From contig JAQTPV010000008.1 of assembly GCA_028712605.1 (NCBI GenBank), positions 1-27,086 on the forward strand: a DNA stretch of 27,086 bases, in the 5' to 3' direction. The stretch's first letter is position 1; every line of letters begins with the position of its first letter. The notes under the pieces were generated by a model. It ran no database searches, had not been told where the DNA came from, and worked only from the letters and a program-made list of their open reading frames with translations. The translations under genes and the position numbers were made by a program. Of this stretch, positions 1-7,273 are shown piece by piece. The stretch is from Minisyncoccota bacterium (GTDB taxonomy: Bacteria; Patescibacteriota; Minisyncoccia; Minisyncoccales; CG1-02-41-26).

Positions 1-1054
1 CATGCAATTTGATAAAGGCTATATTTCACATTACATGGTTACTAATCCCGAAAAAATGGAGGCCATATTGGAGGAGCCTTTTATCCTAATCACTGACCGT
101 AAGATTTCTTCTATTCATGATATTTTGCCTTTGTTGGAAAAAATCGCCAAGTTAGGTAAAAAAGAAATGGTTATCATTGCTGACGATGTTGATGGCGATG
201 CCTTAGCCACCTTAGTGGTTAATAAATTGAGGGGAGTTTTGAATGTTTTATCTGTTAAAGCCCCTGGTTTTGGCGACAGAAAGAAAGAGATGTTAGAAGA
301 TATTGCTATCGTTACTGGCGGTACGGTTATTTCCGAGGAAAAAGGCTTGAAAATAGACACAGCCGAAGTGGCCGTGTTGGGTAAGGCCAGAAAAATAATT
401 TCTACCAAAGAGAGTACTATTATTATTGGTGGCAAGGGCAAAAAGCAAGATATTGATGCTCGGATTGGCCAGATAAAAAATGAAATTCAAAGGAGTACCT
501 CTGATTTTGACAAAGAAAAGCTTCAAGAGAGGTTAGGTAAGTTGTCTGGTGGCGTGGCCGTGATTAAGGTTGGCGCTTTAACTGAAGTGGAGCAGAAAGC
601 TAAAAAAGATAAGGCTGATGATGCCTTGAATGCCACTAAGGCGGCTTTAGAAGAAGGGATTGTGGCCGGAGGTGGTGTGGCTTTGATCAGGGCGGCTGGT
701 GCTTTGGAAAAAGTAAAGACAGAAGGAGATGAAAAAATCGGTCTTGAAATTTTAAGACGCGCTTTAGAGGAGCCGCTAAGAATGATTGCTCAAAACGCTA
801 CCATGGAGGGTTCTGTAGTGGTAGAAGAGGTTAAGAAAGGTAAGGGCAACTATGGATTTAATGCCCAGACCATGCGGTATGAAGATTTAATGCAAGCTGG
901 GGTGGTTGACCCCACCAAAGTAACCCGTTCAGCCTTAGAGAATGCAGTTTCTGGAGCAGCCATGTTGCTTACTACTGAATGCGTGGTTGCTGAATTACCG
1001 AAAGAGAAAGATGAGAAAGCAGGCGGCATGCCGCAAATGCCAATGGACTACTAA
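1..1054 (+). CDS. groL: Chaperonin GroEL, C-terminal part (5' end cut off)
   Basis: GroEL forms the cytoplasmic double-ring folding chamber and hydrolyses ATP with GroES as lid. The reading frame is open from the window edge; the first visible codons (MQFDKGY) match the apical domain near residue 193 of the E. coli protein, so about 190 residues, including the first ATP-binding half, lie outside. Visible are the apical segment (about residues 1-180), the VKAPGFGDRRK-type helix (VKAPGFGDRKKEM), the intermediate region with the ATPase aspartate in ADDALNATKAALEEG followed by VAGGG, and the equatorial GNYGFNA and DPTKVTRSALENA motifs. The C-terminal tail is short (AGGMPQMPMDY) in place of the GGM repeats typical of GroEL. 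No groES is visible. A strong hairpin follows 10 bases after the stop. Identity is certain; only the start is missing. Confidence 0.97.
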   Translation, partial: MQFDKGYISHYMVTNPEKMEAILEEPFILITDRKISSIHDILPLLEKIAKLGKKEMVIIADDVDGDALATLVVNKLRGVLNVLSVKAPGFGDRKKEMLEDIAIVTGGTVISEEKGLKIDTAEVAVLGKARKIISTKESTIIIGGKGKKQDIDARIGQIKNEIQRSTSDFDKEKLQERLGKLSGGVAVIKVGALTEVEQKAKKDKADDALNATKAALEEGIVAGGGVALIRAAGALEKVKTEGDEKIGLEILRRALEEPLRMIAQNATMEGSVVVEEVKKGKGNYGFNAQTMRYEDLMQAGVVDPTKVTRSALENAVSGAAMLLTTECVVAELPKEKDEKAGGMPQMPMDY

Positions 1055-1063
1055 AACTAAGGG

Positions 1064-1089
1064 CTCCCGTTGATTAAGCGGGAGTTTTT
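1064..1089 (+). terminator. Intrinsic terminator after groEL
   Basis: CTCCCG (1064-1069) pairs with CGGGAG (1079-1084), with two further weak pairs closing a GATTA loop, followed directly by TTTTT. Outside the core, TAAAACT upstream can also pair with the AGTTTTTA downstream, so the hairpin may work in both directions. Confidence 0.8.
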
Positions 1090-1098
1090 AGTTATAAT
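1070..1098 (+). promoter_or_regulatory. Promoter of the zf-TFIIB gene, overlapping the groEL terminator
   Basis: TTGATT (1070-1075), a 17-base spacer and a perfect TATAAT (1093-1098). The expected RNA start near 1105 leaves a leader of about 18 bases before the ATG at 1123, with no Shine-Dalgarno sequence. The -35 box sits in the loop region of the terminator hairpin. Confidence 0.55.
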
Positions 1099-1122
1099 AT
1101 ATCCAAATTATCTTTAGATGCT

Positions 1123-1656
1123 ATGAATTGCCCAACCTGTAAAGATGTCCAATTAGAGAATTCTATTTTTCATGATGTGGAGATTGATTTTTGTCCGCAG
1201 TGTTTGGGTATCTGGTTTGAAATGGATGAGTTTGATCAGGCCAAGAATAAAAAAGATAAGAATTTAAATTGGCTGGACATTGACTTGTGGAAGGACGAAA
1301 AAATGTTTACTTTGGTTGTGGACCAAAAGGCCTGTCCTTTATGTGAGGTGCCTCTTTACGTTGTTGAATACGGGAAGTCTAAAATTCAAGTAGATATTTG
1401 TAATTTATGCGGCAGTATTTGGTTGGATAGGGGCGAATTTGCTAAAATAATTGATTATTTGAAAAAGGAGAAAAATCATCAGATTTTATATCATTACACT
1501 AAGAACCTGTTAACCGAGGGCGCAGAAATATTCTGGGGCCCGGAAGATTTTTCATCCGAAGTTAAAGACTTTGTAACGATTTTAAAGATGTTGAGTTATA
1601 AATTAGGCATTCAACACCCAAAATTAACTGAGCTGGTTTCAGCTCTGCCTAAATAA
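1123..1656 (+). CDS. Protein with two zf-TFIIB-type zinc ribbons
   Basis: A 177-residue soluble protein with two copies of the bacterial zf-TFIIB zinc ribbon. The first (about residues 3-40) reads CPTC, then CPQCLGIWFEMDEF; the second (about residues 71-108) reads CPLC, then CNLCGSIWLDRGEF. Each has four cysteines and the conserved Trp and Asp/Glu-Glu after the second knuckle. The C-terminal 70 residues have no recognisable motif. Such ribbons occur in small bacterial proteins of mostly unknown role; nucleic-acid or protein binding is possible but unproven. The start is the first in-frame ATG and is supported by the promoter 25 bases upstream. It stands between groEL and lemA as a single gene. 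Confidence 0.85.
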   Translation: MNCPTCKDVQLENSIFHDVEIDFCPQCLGIWFEMDEFDQAKNKKDKNLNWLDIDLWKDEKMFTLVVDQKACPLCEVPLYVVEYGKSKIQVDICNLCGSIWLDRGEFAKIIDYLKKEKNHQILYHYTKNLLTEGAEIFWGPEDFSSEVKDFVTILKMLSYKLGIQHPKLTELVSALPK

Positions 1657-1739
1657 ATATAATAGAATTCATAATTTCTAAGCCTTAAACCTTTTTTTGG
1701 TTTATATTTAGATTTTAGAATTTCAAGACCCACAATAAT

Positions 1740-2297
1740 ATGGCATTAATTACCGGGGTTATTATTGCAGTAATTGTTATTATTGTTCTTTGGTTGGGCG
1801 GCACCTTTAACTCTTTGGTCAGTTTGCGCAACAGAACCAAGGAGGCCTGGAGTGATATTGACGTTCAGCTTAAGCGCAGATACGATTTAATCCCTAACTT
1901 GGTGGAAACGGTTAAGGGTTATGCTGCTCACGAAAAACAGGTTTTTGAGAATGTGACAGCCGCCAGGGCTAAGGCTATGTCTGCTCAGGGCTTGTCTGAT
2001 AAGGCTCAAGCTGAAAATGCCCTTTCAGCCACTTTAAAATCTTTGTTTGCTGTTTCCGAAGCCTATCCAGACTTGAAGGCTTCAGTAAACTTTTTAGAAT
2101 TACAAAGAGAATTAACGGACACTGAAGATAAGGTCCAGGCCGCCCGAAGGTTTTATAATACCAATGTAATGGAATTTAACACGAGGGTTGAAACCATCCC
2201 CTCTAATGTCGTGGCTGCCATTGCTGGTTTTAAGCAAATGGATTTGTTCGGATTAGAAAACCCAGCGGAAAGAAACGCTCCTCAAGTAAGGTTCTAA
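1740..2297 (+). CDS. lemA: LemA family protein
   Basis: LemA-type proteins are membrane-anchored, helical proteins with most of the chain outside the cytoplasm; the biochemical role is unsettled, but they are very often encoded next to HtpX, as here. An N-terminal hydrophobic helix (about residues 4-22) is followed by the conserved helical region RRYDLIPNLVETVKGYA (about 47-63) and the second block LQRELTDTEDKVQAARRFYN (about 121-140), ending with NTRVETIPSNVVA and a PxVRF-like tail. Length 185 is normal. A TAGAAT box at 1716-1721 could be the -10 of an operon promoter with a very short leader, but no convincing -35 is visible. htpX begins 12 bases after the stop. Confidence 0.95.
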   Translation: MALITGVIIAVIVIIVLWLGGTFNSLVSLRNRTKEAWSDIDVQLKRRYDLIPNLVETVKGYAAHEKQVFENVTAARAKAMSAQGLSDKAQAENALSATLKSLFAVSEAYPDLKASVNFLELQRELTDTEDKVQAARRFYNTNVMEFNTRVETIPSNVVAAIAGFKQMDLFGLENPAERNAPQVRF

Positions 2298-2309
2298 CAA
2301 TTTAGCTCT

Positions 2310-3212
2310 ATGACTTTGTATTCACAAAGGGATTCTAATATTAAGAAGACCTGGCTTTTAATGTCAGTGTTTTTGATTTTAATTATTGGTGTAGCTTGGC
2401 TTTTTAGTAGGGCCTATGGTAATTCCAATATTCTCTGGATTGCTGTTATTTTCAGTTCGCTTACCAGCATTGTAAGCTATTGGTATTCGGATAAAATTGT
2501 TTTTGTGATGACTGGCGCTAAGCCCATTGCAGAGCAAGACAACCAGCAACTATTCCATTTAGTAGAAAACCTTTGTATCGCCAGTGGCCTGATGATGCCT
2601 AAAATTTATGTTATGCCAGAGGCTCAACCCAATGCTTTTGCCACTGGGAGGGACGAAAAACACGCGGCCTTAGCTGTAACGGTTGGGCTCTTGCAAAAGT
2701 TAGAAAAAGTAGAATTGGAGGGAGTTATCGCCCATGAGCTAAGCCACATTAAAAACCGCGATACTTTGGTGCAAACTGTAGCCGTTGTTTTAGTGGGTAT
2801 TATCGCGGTTTTATCAGATTTGTTCTTGCGCATGAGCTTTTGGGGCAGTAGGAACCGAGATAGCGAAGACAGGGGATCTTTGGGCGCCATTTTAATATTG
2901 GTGGCCTTGGTGGCTGCTGTTTTAGCCCCCATTGCTGCAACTTTAATTCAACTGGCCATTTCCAGGAAAAGAGAATTTTTAGCTGATGCCTCGGGTGCCT
3001 TGATGACGCGCTATCCCGACGGCTTAGCTCGGGCTTTAGAAAAAATTGCTAACGACCAAACGCCGATGAGAATGGCTAATAGCTCTACTGCCCATCTATT
3101 TATTTCTTCACCCTTTAAGGGCAAACAAAAGACGAGCTGGTTTGTTAAACTATTTATGACTCACCCGCCAGTTGAGGAAAGGATAGCCGCCCTCCAAGGG
3201 ATGAAAATTTAG
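2310..3212 (+). CDS. htpX: HtpX-type membrane zinc metalloprotease (M48)
   Basis: An M48B peptidase that degrades damaged or misfolded membrane proteins; catalytic site on the cytoplasmic side in the family. Two N-terminal membrane helices (about residues 13-34 and 40-58) come first, then the zinc motif HELSH (H142, E143, H146), two more hydrophobic segments (about 150-172 and 192-217) and the third zinc ligand E222 in REFLADASGA, 76 residues after H146. MTHPPVEERI near the C-terminus is a family signature. Length 300 is typical. It sits directly after lemA and 4 bases before a small membrane protein gene, so the three are probably co-transcribed. No key residue is missing. Confidence 0.96.
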   Translation: MTLYSQRDSNIKKTWLLMSVFLILIIGVAWLFSRAYGNSNILWIAVIFSSLTSIVSYWYSDKIVFVMTGAKPIAEQDNQQLFHLVENLCIASGLMMPKIYVMPEAQPNAFATGRDEKHAALAVTVGLLQKLEKVELEGVIAHELSHIKNRDTLVQTVAVVLVGIIAVLSDLFLRMSFWGSRNRDSEDRGSLGAILILVALVAAVLAPIAATLIQLAISRKREFLADASGALMTRYPDGLARALEKIANDQTPMRMANSSTAHLFISSPFKGKQKTSWFVKLFMTHPPVEERIAALQGMKI

Positions 3213-3216
3213 CCTT

Positions 3217-3591
3217 ATGGCGAATATCTTATTTATTGTTTACTATCTTATCACTTGGGTCTTTGGCTTGGTTTTTACTTATTTTTATGGTAGAAAAACA
3301 AGAGAATGGCGGTGGTCGGAGTATTTCTTAGTTGCCATTTCCCCATTACTGGCCACGTTAGTGCTAGTTTATTTTAAGGGGGCGATGATCCTGCTTTATT
3401 TCTTTCTTTGCGGAATCATTGGTTCGTTGGGAGAGCTGTTCTTAGGTGTATTTTGCAAAAAAATTTTGGGGCAGCAACTTTGGTTTTATACGAAACTTCC
3501 CTTATTAGGTGGCCATACCAGTTTATTGAATTTTCCTTTTTGGGCTGGTGGGGGTATGCTATTTTTTCTGTTAGCTCAATTGTTTAACTGA
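3217..3591 (+). CDS. Small integral membrane protein of unknown function
   Basis: A 124-residue, very hydrophobic protein with about four membrane segments (roughly residues 4-24, 37-53, 57-75 and 106-122). Between the third and fourth lies a conserved-looking polar stretch, GSLGELFLG, then a Lys/Trp/Tyr-rich loop with LP and GGHTSLLNFPFWAGGG. I do not recognise a named family with confidence; the spacing of GxxGE, W-Y-LP and the Gly-rich FW motif reminds me of small CmpB/DUF-type putative permease proteins, but that is a weak resemblance. It starts 4 bases after htpX, which suggests co-expression with the LemA-HtpX membrane-quality genes. It ends with TGA, showing that TGA is a stop codon here. 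Confidence 0.75.
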   Translation: MANILFIVYYLITWVFGLVFTYFYGRKTREWRWSEYFLVAISPLLATLVLVYFKGAMILLYFFLCGIIGSLGELFLGVFCKKILGQQLWFYTKLPLLGGHTSLLNFPFWAGGGMLFFLLAQLFN

Positions 3592-3613
3592 ATAGGCTGA
3601 AGTTAGATTTTAT

Positions 3614-3698
3614 GGAAGGGTACGAGAGCGGTCTAATCGAACGGCCTGGAGCGCCGTGTCCCGCAAGGGACTCGTGGGTTCGAATCCCACCCCTTCCG
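3614..3698 (+). tRNA. tRNA-Ser (anticodon GGA)
   Basis: Acceptor GGAAGGG (3614-3620) pairs with CCCTTCC (3691-3697), discriminator G at 3698, no encoded CCA. The D stem is CGA/TCG, the anticodon stem ACGGC/GCCGT encloses loop CTGGAGC with anticodon GGA at 3648-3650, a long variable arm GTCCC-GCAA-GGGAC is present as expected for serine, and the T arm is GTGGG-TTCGAAT-CCCAC. Its last bases recur at 3805-3823. Confidence 0.96.
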
Positions 3699-3700
3699 TT

Positions 3701-3741
3701 ATCAAAAATTGAAAGTACTGAAAGTACTTATCAATTTTGAT
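3701..3741. repeat. Imperfect 41-base hairpin directly after tRNA-Ser
   Basis: AAGTACT (3713-3719) pairs with AGTACTT (3723-3729) around a GAA loop, and the stem continues outward with ATTGA/TCAAT and AAAA/TTTT, interrupted only by single-base bulges, out to ATC/GAT. It begins three bases after the tRNA and lies between the two copies of the tRNA 3' end. It could aid tRNA termination or be part of a small inserted element. Confidence 0.6.
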
Positions 3742-3804
3742 TAGAGGGGTGTGCATGAAGAACCCACCTCCCGGGCCTTGGGCCTGCCTTCGGGAAACTT
3801 TTCG

Positions 3805-3823
3805 ATCCCACCCCTTCCGTTAT
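3805..3823 (+). repeat. Second copy of the tRNA-Ser 3' end (att-like direct repeat)
   Basis: ATCCCACCCCTTCCGTTAT is identical at 3684-3702 (the 3' side of the T arm, acceptor strand, discriminator and four bases beyond) and at 3805-3823. The preceding TTCG is also shared, with one A missing. The two copies are 121 bases apart. No other tRNA part precedes the second copy, so it is not a second tRNA gene. Confidence 0.75.
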
Positions 3824-3829
3824 AAGATT

Positions 3830-4609
3830 ATGGTCAATGTAAGGAAATATGGCAACCCGCCTTTTAATATTGCCTTGGTGCATGGTGGTCCGGGCGCAGC
3901 AGGAGAAATGGCGCCAGTCGCCTCGCGACTGGCTGCTCATAAGAGTATTTTAGAGACCTTGCAAACCGCCAGCTCGCTTAAGGGCCAAGTCCAAGAATTA
4001 AAGTCAGTTTTGGAAGAACATGGAACTCTGCCAATAACATTAGTGGGGCACTCATGGGGTGCGTGGTTGGCGCTGATTGTTGCTGCTCAATACCCTGATT
4101 TAGTACGCAAATTAATGCTTATCGCCAGTGGACCGTTTGAAATAAAGTACGCTAAAGATATTATGGCAACTCGCTTAAGCCGGCTTAATGAAAGAGAAAA
4201 AGTTGAATTTCAGGCTGTAACAAAGGAACTCAATAAACCCAAGGCAGGAAAGCGGAATGCGTTAGGAAAATTGGCCAGATTAATTTCAAAAACTGACTCT
4301 TATGACCCTTTGCCTGATAGCGATGAAAAGATTAAGGTTCAGCAAAACATTTACCAAAGCGTGTGGCCAGAGGCTGCCGAATTTAGAAAGAGCGGCAATC
4401 TGTTGAAATTAGCGGCGAAAGTTCAATGCCCTGTAGTGGCTATTCACGGCGACTATGACCCGCATCCAGCAGAGGGAGTAAGGAAACCGCTTTCTGTGGC
4501 CATTAAAGATTTTCACTTTGTCTTATTGCAGCATTGCGGGCATAATCCTTGGATGGAACGCAAGGCGAAAGACAAATTCTATAAAATTCTCAAGGGAGAA
4601 TTGAGGTAA
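3830..4609 (+). CDS. Alpha/beta hydrolase (proline-iminopeptidase-like)
   Basis: A 259-residue cytoplasmic alpha/beta-fold hydrolase. It has HGGPG at residues 18-22 (oxyanion region typical of prolyl-iminopeptidase-like members), the nucleophile elbow GHSWG with S75, the acid in HGDYDPHP (D210 most likely) and the catalytic histidine H238 in CGHNPW. The substrate cannot be told. I chose the ATG at 3830, not the farther in-frame ATG at 3737, because the extension would be encoded by the hairpin and duplicated tRNA tail and is low-complexity; the fold begins right after 3830. The first gene after tRNA-Ser, only 7 bases past the duplicated tRNA end. A terminator hairpin follows at 4643. Confidence 0.88.
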   Translation: MVNVRKYGNPPFNIALVHGGPGAAGEMAPVASRLAAHKSILETLQTASSLKGQVQELKSVLEEHGTLPITLVGHSWGAWLALIVAAQYPDLVRKLMLIASGPFEIKYAKDIMATRLSRLNEREKVEFQAVTKELNKPKAGKRNALGKLARLISKTDSYDPLPDSDEKIKVQQNIYQSVWPEAAEFRKSGNLLKLAAKVQCPVVAIHGDYDPHPAEGVRKPLSVAIKDFHFVLLQHCGHNPWMERKAKDKFYKILKGELR

Positions 4610-4642
4610 TGATGTATTGGGGTTATTGATTAATATGGAATT

Positions 4643-4675
4643 CTAAGCACTAAATCTGCTTAGGCTTTTTCTTTT
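4643..4675 (+). terminator. Intrinsic terminator
   Basis: CTAAGCA (4643-4649) pairs with TGCTTAG (4657-4663) around a 7-base loop, followed by GCTTTTTCTTTT. It separates the first alpha/beta hydrolase gene from the promoter of the second. Confidence 0.65.
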
Positions 4676-4691
4676 CAAGCCAGTAGGGGCA

Positions 4692-4720
4692 TTGAGAATT
4701 AGAGAATTCAGGTTTAGAAT
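4692..4720 (+). promoter_or_regulatory. Strong promoter giving a nearly leaderless mRNA
   Basis: TTGAGA (4692-4697), exactly 17 bases, TAGAAT (4715-4720). A start about 7 bases downstream falls near 4727, three bases before the ATG at 4730, so the transcript should be leaderless or almost so. Confidence 0.65.
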
Positions 4721-4729
4721 GAAAAATAC

Positions 4730-5503
4730 ATGATGGATTTTCAAGAAGGGGTTTTCCAATATAAGGGTGTTTCGCTTGCTTATTTTCAAGGGGGTTTAGG
4801 CAAATCGGTTTTGTTTTTGCATGGCGGTGGGGTCAGGGCTTTAACTTATAGGAGGTTCTTAAGGGCTCTATTGAAAAAATACCGGGTTATCGCTCCTGAT
4901 TTACCCTGTTTCGGCGCCTCAAGCACCCCTAAGGAAACTTGGGGTTTGGATAACTATGCAGAATGCCTTGATAAGTTTATTGGGCACTTGGGCCTCCAAG
5001 AGGTTATCGTAATTGGCCACTCTATGGGTGGTGGAGTGGCTCTTAATTTAGCTACAATCAGTGATAGGGTTAAGGGGTTAGTGCTTGTAGATTCAGTTGG
5101 CAAATCAAATGGCTATTCTAATAATAAATTCCGCTATAAATTTTATATTGAAAAAACAATACTTAATCTGACTCACTTGGGCAGTTTGCCGATGTTTTTA
5201 ATAACTATTAGAGATTTTTCGGGCAATAAGTTAAAAAGAATTTTTCAATGGCCGCACATTATAAAAACCATGGAAAAATGTTTATTCGCTAATTTTACAG
5301 AGTTTCCTAAGGTGCGAATCCCCACTTTAATTTTATGGGGCGATAAGGATGAAATATTTTCAGTGGAAAGCGCGAGCTTTTTTCATAAAAACATTTCTGC
5401 CTCAACCCTAAAATTGGTACAGGGTAACCATGACTGGTGCCTTTTTAAACCCGATGCGTTAGCTAATTTAATTGATCAATGGATAGTAAGCAATAAATTT
5501 TAA
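4730..5503 (+). CDS. Alpha/beta hydrolase
   Basis: A second, different alpha/beta-fold hydrolase of 257 residues. HGGG follows the first core strand (about residues 31-34), the nucleophile elbow is GHSMGGG with S98, the acid is in WGDKDEIF (D205 or D207) and the histidine is H234 in GNHDWCLF. The lid region between S98 and the acid is rich in aromatic and basic residues. No signal peptide. The substrate is unknown; relatives include C-C bond hydrolases and lipases. Two ATGs stand in tandem (4730 and 4733) right behind a -10 box, so translation probably starts on a leaderless message. The phosphatase gene follows 8 bases after the stop. Confidence 0.88.
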   Translation: MMDFQEGVFQYKGVSLAYFQGGLGKSVLFLHGGGVRALTYRRFLRALLKKYRVIAPDLPCFGASSTPKETWGLDNYAECLDKFIGHLGLQEVIVIGHSMGGGVALNLATISDRVKGLVLVDSVGKSNGYSNNKFRYKFYIEKTILNLTHLGSLPMFLITIRDFSGNKLKRIFQWPHIIKTMEKCLFANFTEFPKVRIPTLILWGDKDEIFSVESASFFHKNISASTLKLVQGNHDWCLFKPDALANLIDQWIVSNKF

Positions 5504-5511
5504 TATATTAT

Positions 5512-6054
5512 ATGGCAGTAAAAATTACTTATTTTGTCCATGGGACTACCAAGGACAACGAACAAGATCTGGCTACAGGTTGGTTGGGCGGTACGCTGTC
5601 AGAGCTCGGATTAAAGCAGGCTCGCGACCTCGGTGTGATTGTGGCTGATCAGCAGTTTGATGATGTTTTCTGTTCGGATTTAAAGCGGGCTATTGACTCG
5701 GCTCAACTTGGTTTTGGAGATAAATACGAAATCATTCAAGACCAAAGACTTAGAGAATGCAATTACGGTGATTTCAACGGTCAACCGGAAGAGTTTAAGG
5801 ACAAAATGACGGATTTCATTGACAGGCCGTTTGCCAATGGAGAAAGCTATAGAGATGTTGAGAAAAGAATGGCTGATTTTCTTGATTTTTTAAAGAAAAA
5901 CTATGATGGAAAGCACGTGGCCATTGTGGCTCACCAGGCCCCTCAATTGGCCTTAGATGTTTTACTTAAAAGGAAAACTTGGGAGGAAGCCATTAATGAG
6001 GATTGGAGAAAAAAGAAGGCTTGGCAACCGGGCTGGGTTTATAACCTGGTGTAA
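5512..6054 (+). CDS. Histidine phosphatase superfamily protein with altered RHG motif
   Basis: A 180-residue member of the phosphoglycerate-mutase-like (histidine phosphatase) superfamily. The family motif RHG appears as V9-H10-G11 (ITYFVHGTT), so the catalytic histidine is present but the preceding phosphate-binding arginine is replaced by valine. Other family features remain: CSDLKRAIDSAQ with its arginine, the acidic residue in LRECNYGDFNGQ, and the second histidine in VAHQAPQLAL. Phosphatase activity is therefore uncertain; the protein may be a weaker enzyme or a binding protein. I recall similar VHG forms in other Patescibacteria, which would make this a lineage variant and not a sequencing error. 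It overlaps no neighbour and is followed 10 bases later by the AlkD-like gene. Confidence 0.82.
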   Translation: MAVKITYFVHGTTKDNEQDLATGWLGGTLSELGLKQARDLGVIVADQQFDDVFCSDLKRAIDSAQLGFGDKYEIIQDQRLRECNYGDFNGQPEEFKDKMTDFIDRPFANGESYRDVEKRMADFLDFLKKNYDGKHVAIVAHQAPQLALDVLLKRKTWEEAINEDWRKKKAWQPGWVYNLV

Positions 6055-6064
6055 AAGATCTTAT

Positions 6065-6775
6065 ATGACTTGCGAGGCGATTGTTAAAAAATTAAAAGGG
6101 ATGGCGAATACCAAAAATATTGAAGGCATGGAGAGGTTTGGCATACATCCTAAAGATGAGAAGTTAGGGGTGTCTATGCCTGATATCAGGGGCATTGGTA
6201 AGGGAATCCTGCGAGAAATTAAAAATGATAAACTGGTAAGGCATACATTAGCTCAAAATTTATGGGATATCAAAATTCACGAGGTTCGTATATTGGCGAG
6301 TATTATTGATTCGTCAGAGATGGTGGACGAAGAACAAATGGAGAAGTGGGTTGGAGATTTTGATTCGTGGGACTTGTGCGATCAAGTTTGTATGGACCTC
6401 TTTGATAAAGTTCCTTTTGCTTTCCGAAAGGCCAGGGAGTATGCTTTAAGGGAAGAAGAATTTGTTAAAAGGGCTGGTTTCGCTTTGATGGCCTCTTTAG
6501 CTGTTCATGACAAAAAAGCCCAGGATAGCGAGTTTATAAAATTTTTGCCTTTGATTAAAAAAGCTTCAACCGACGAGCGTAATTTTGTCCGGAAAGCAGT
6601 GAATTGGGCGTTGCGTCAAATTGGTAAAAGAAATAGCGTATTGAATAAGAGGACTATTAAGGTGAGTGAGGAGATACAGAGAATAGATAATAAGGCCGCC
6701 AAGTGGATCGCCAATGACGCCTTGCGGGAGTTAACAAGTCCAGCTATTCAAAAGAGGTTAAGGGGTAAATCATAG
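6065..6775 (+). CDS. DNA alkylation repair protein, AlkD-like
   Basis: A 236-residue HEAT-like all-helical protein resembling the AlkD/AlkC family of DNA glycosylases that remove N3- and N7-alkylated purines without base flipping. The catalytic-site pattern of AlkD, Trp then Asp four residues later, is present in DSWDLCDQ (W102, D106), and the downstream aromatic is W181 in KAVNWALRQIGK, a common family signature. The N-terminal part (FGIHPKDEKLGVSMPDIRGIGKGI) fits the family start. The start at 6065 is preferred over an in-frame ATG at 5957, which would lie inside the phosphatase gene and add non-homologous sequence. It is followed 11 bases later by the Nudix gene. Confidence 0.88.
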   Translation: MTCEAIVKKLKGMANTKNIEGMERFGIHPKDEKLGVSMPDIRGIGKGILREIKNDKLVRHTLAQNLWDIKIHEVRILASIIDSSEMVDEEQMEKWVGDFDSWDLCDQVCMDLFDKVPFAFRKAREYALREEEFVKRAGFALMASLAVHDKKAQDSEFIKFLPLIKKASTDERNFVRKAVNWALRQIGKRNSVLNKRTIKVSEEIQRIDNKAAKWIANDALRELTSPAIQKRLRGKS

Positions 6776-6786
6776 GAAATAGGAAT

Positions 6787-7203
6787 ATGGAAATAAAATT
6801 CTTTGCAGCTGTTAAGGCCTTTATTAAATTTCAAGACAAAGTTTTAATTTTAAGAGAGTCTAGGAATTATGTTGATGGCAGTAACGTTGGGCGGTTTGAT
6901 GTGGTGGGCGGTCGGGTTAAGCCGGGTGAACGTTTTGATGAAAGCCTCTTGCGAGAGATTAAGGAAGAAACCGGGCTGGCCGTGAAAATTGGCAGGCCAT
7001 TTTTTATGAGCGAATGGCGGCCCGTTGTCAAAGGTGAGCAATGGCATATAGTGGGCACCTTTATAGAGTGTTTTGCTGACACAGATAAAGTGGTCTTAAG
7101 CGAAGACCACGAAGAATTCTTATGGATAAACCCCAAAGATTACGGCAGCTATAACTTGATAGAAAATTTGGGAGCGGCCTTTGAATGTTATCTAAGCAAA
7201 TAA
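6787..7203 (+). CDS. Nudix hydrolase
   Basis: A 138-residue single-domain Nudix protein, hydrolysing nucleoside diphosphates linked to another group. The complete Nudix box is present: G42, then E48, then R56-E57-I58-K-E60-E61-T-G63-L64, matching Gx5Ex7REUxEExGU. The preceding FDVVGGRVKPGE is the usual strand-turn. Substrate cannot be assigned from the box alone; a house-cleaning role on damaged nucleotides is possible and would fit the AlkD-like repair gene just upstream. Its start is 11 bases after that gene. Confidence 0.92.
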   Translation: MEIKFFAAVKAFIKFQDKVLILRESRNYVDGSNVGRFDVVGGRVKPGERFDESLLREIKEETGLAVKIGRPFFMSEWRPVVKGEQWHIVGTFIECFADTDKVVLSEDHEEFLWINPKDYGSYNLIENLGAAFECYLSK

Positions 7204-7273
7204 GATAGAGATAAAGAACCAGGCCGGCTTATAATTCTTCACTGATTTTTGATGGGATAAGAGCAAGAGGCTT

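Noticed and set aside
1686..1704. TAAACC/GGTTTA hairpin before lemA as terminator
   Set aside because: The six-pair AT-rich stem has its T run in the loop and no T tract after it, so it is unlikely to terminate transcription on the plus strand.
3751..3759. Nine bases (GTGCATGAA) shared with the tRNA-Leu region
   Set aside because: A nine-base match in 27 kb is compatible with chance and has no extension on either side.
3745..3823. Second, degraded complete tRNA-Ser gene
   Set aside because: Only the last 19 bases (plus TTCG) match. No acceptor 5' strand, D arm or anticodon arm can be found before them.
3737..3829. In-frame N-terminal extension of the first alpha/beta hydrolase
   Set aside because: It would be encoded by the hairpin region and duplicated tRNA tail, is rich in Pro and basic residues, and precedes the normal start of the fold. 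The ATG at 3830 is better.
5957..6064. Longer start for the AlkD-like gene
   Set aside because: It overlaps the phosphatase gene by about 100 bases in another frame and adds sequence unlike the family.
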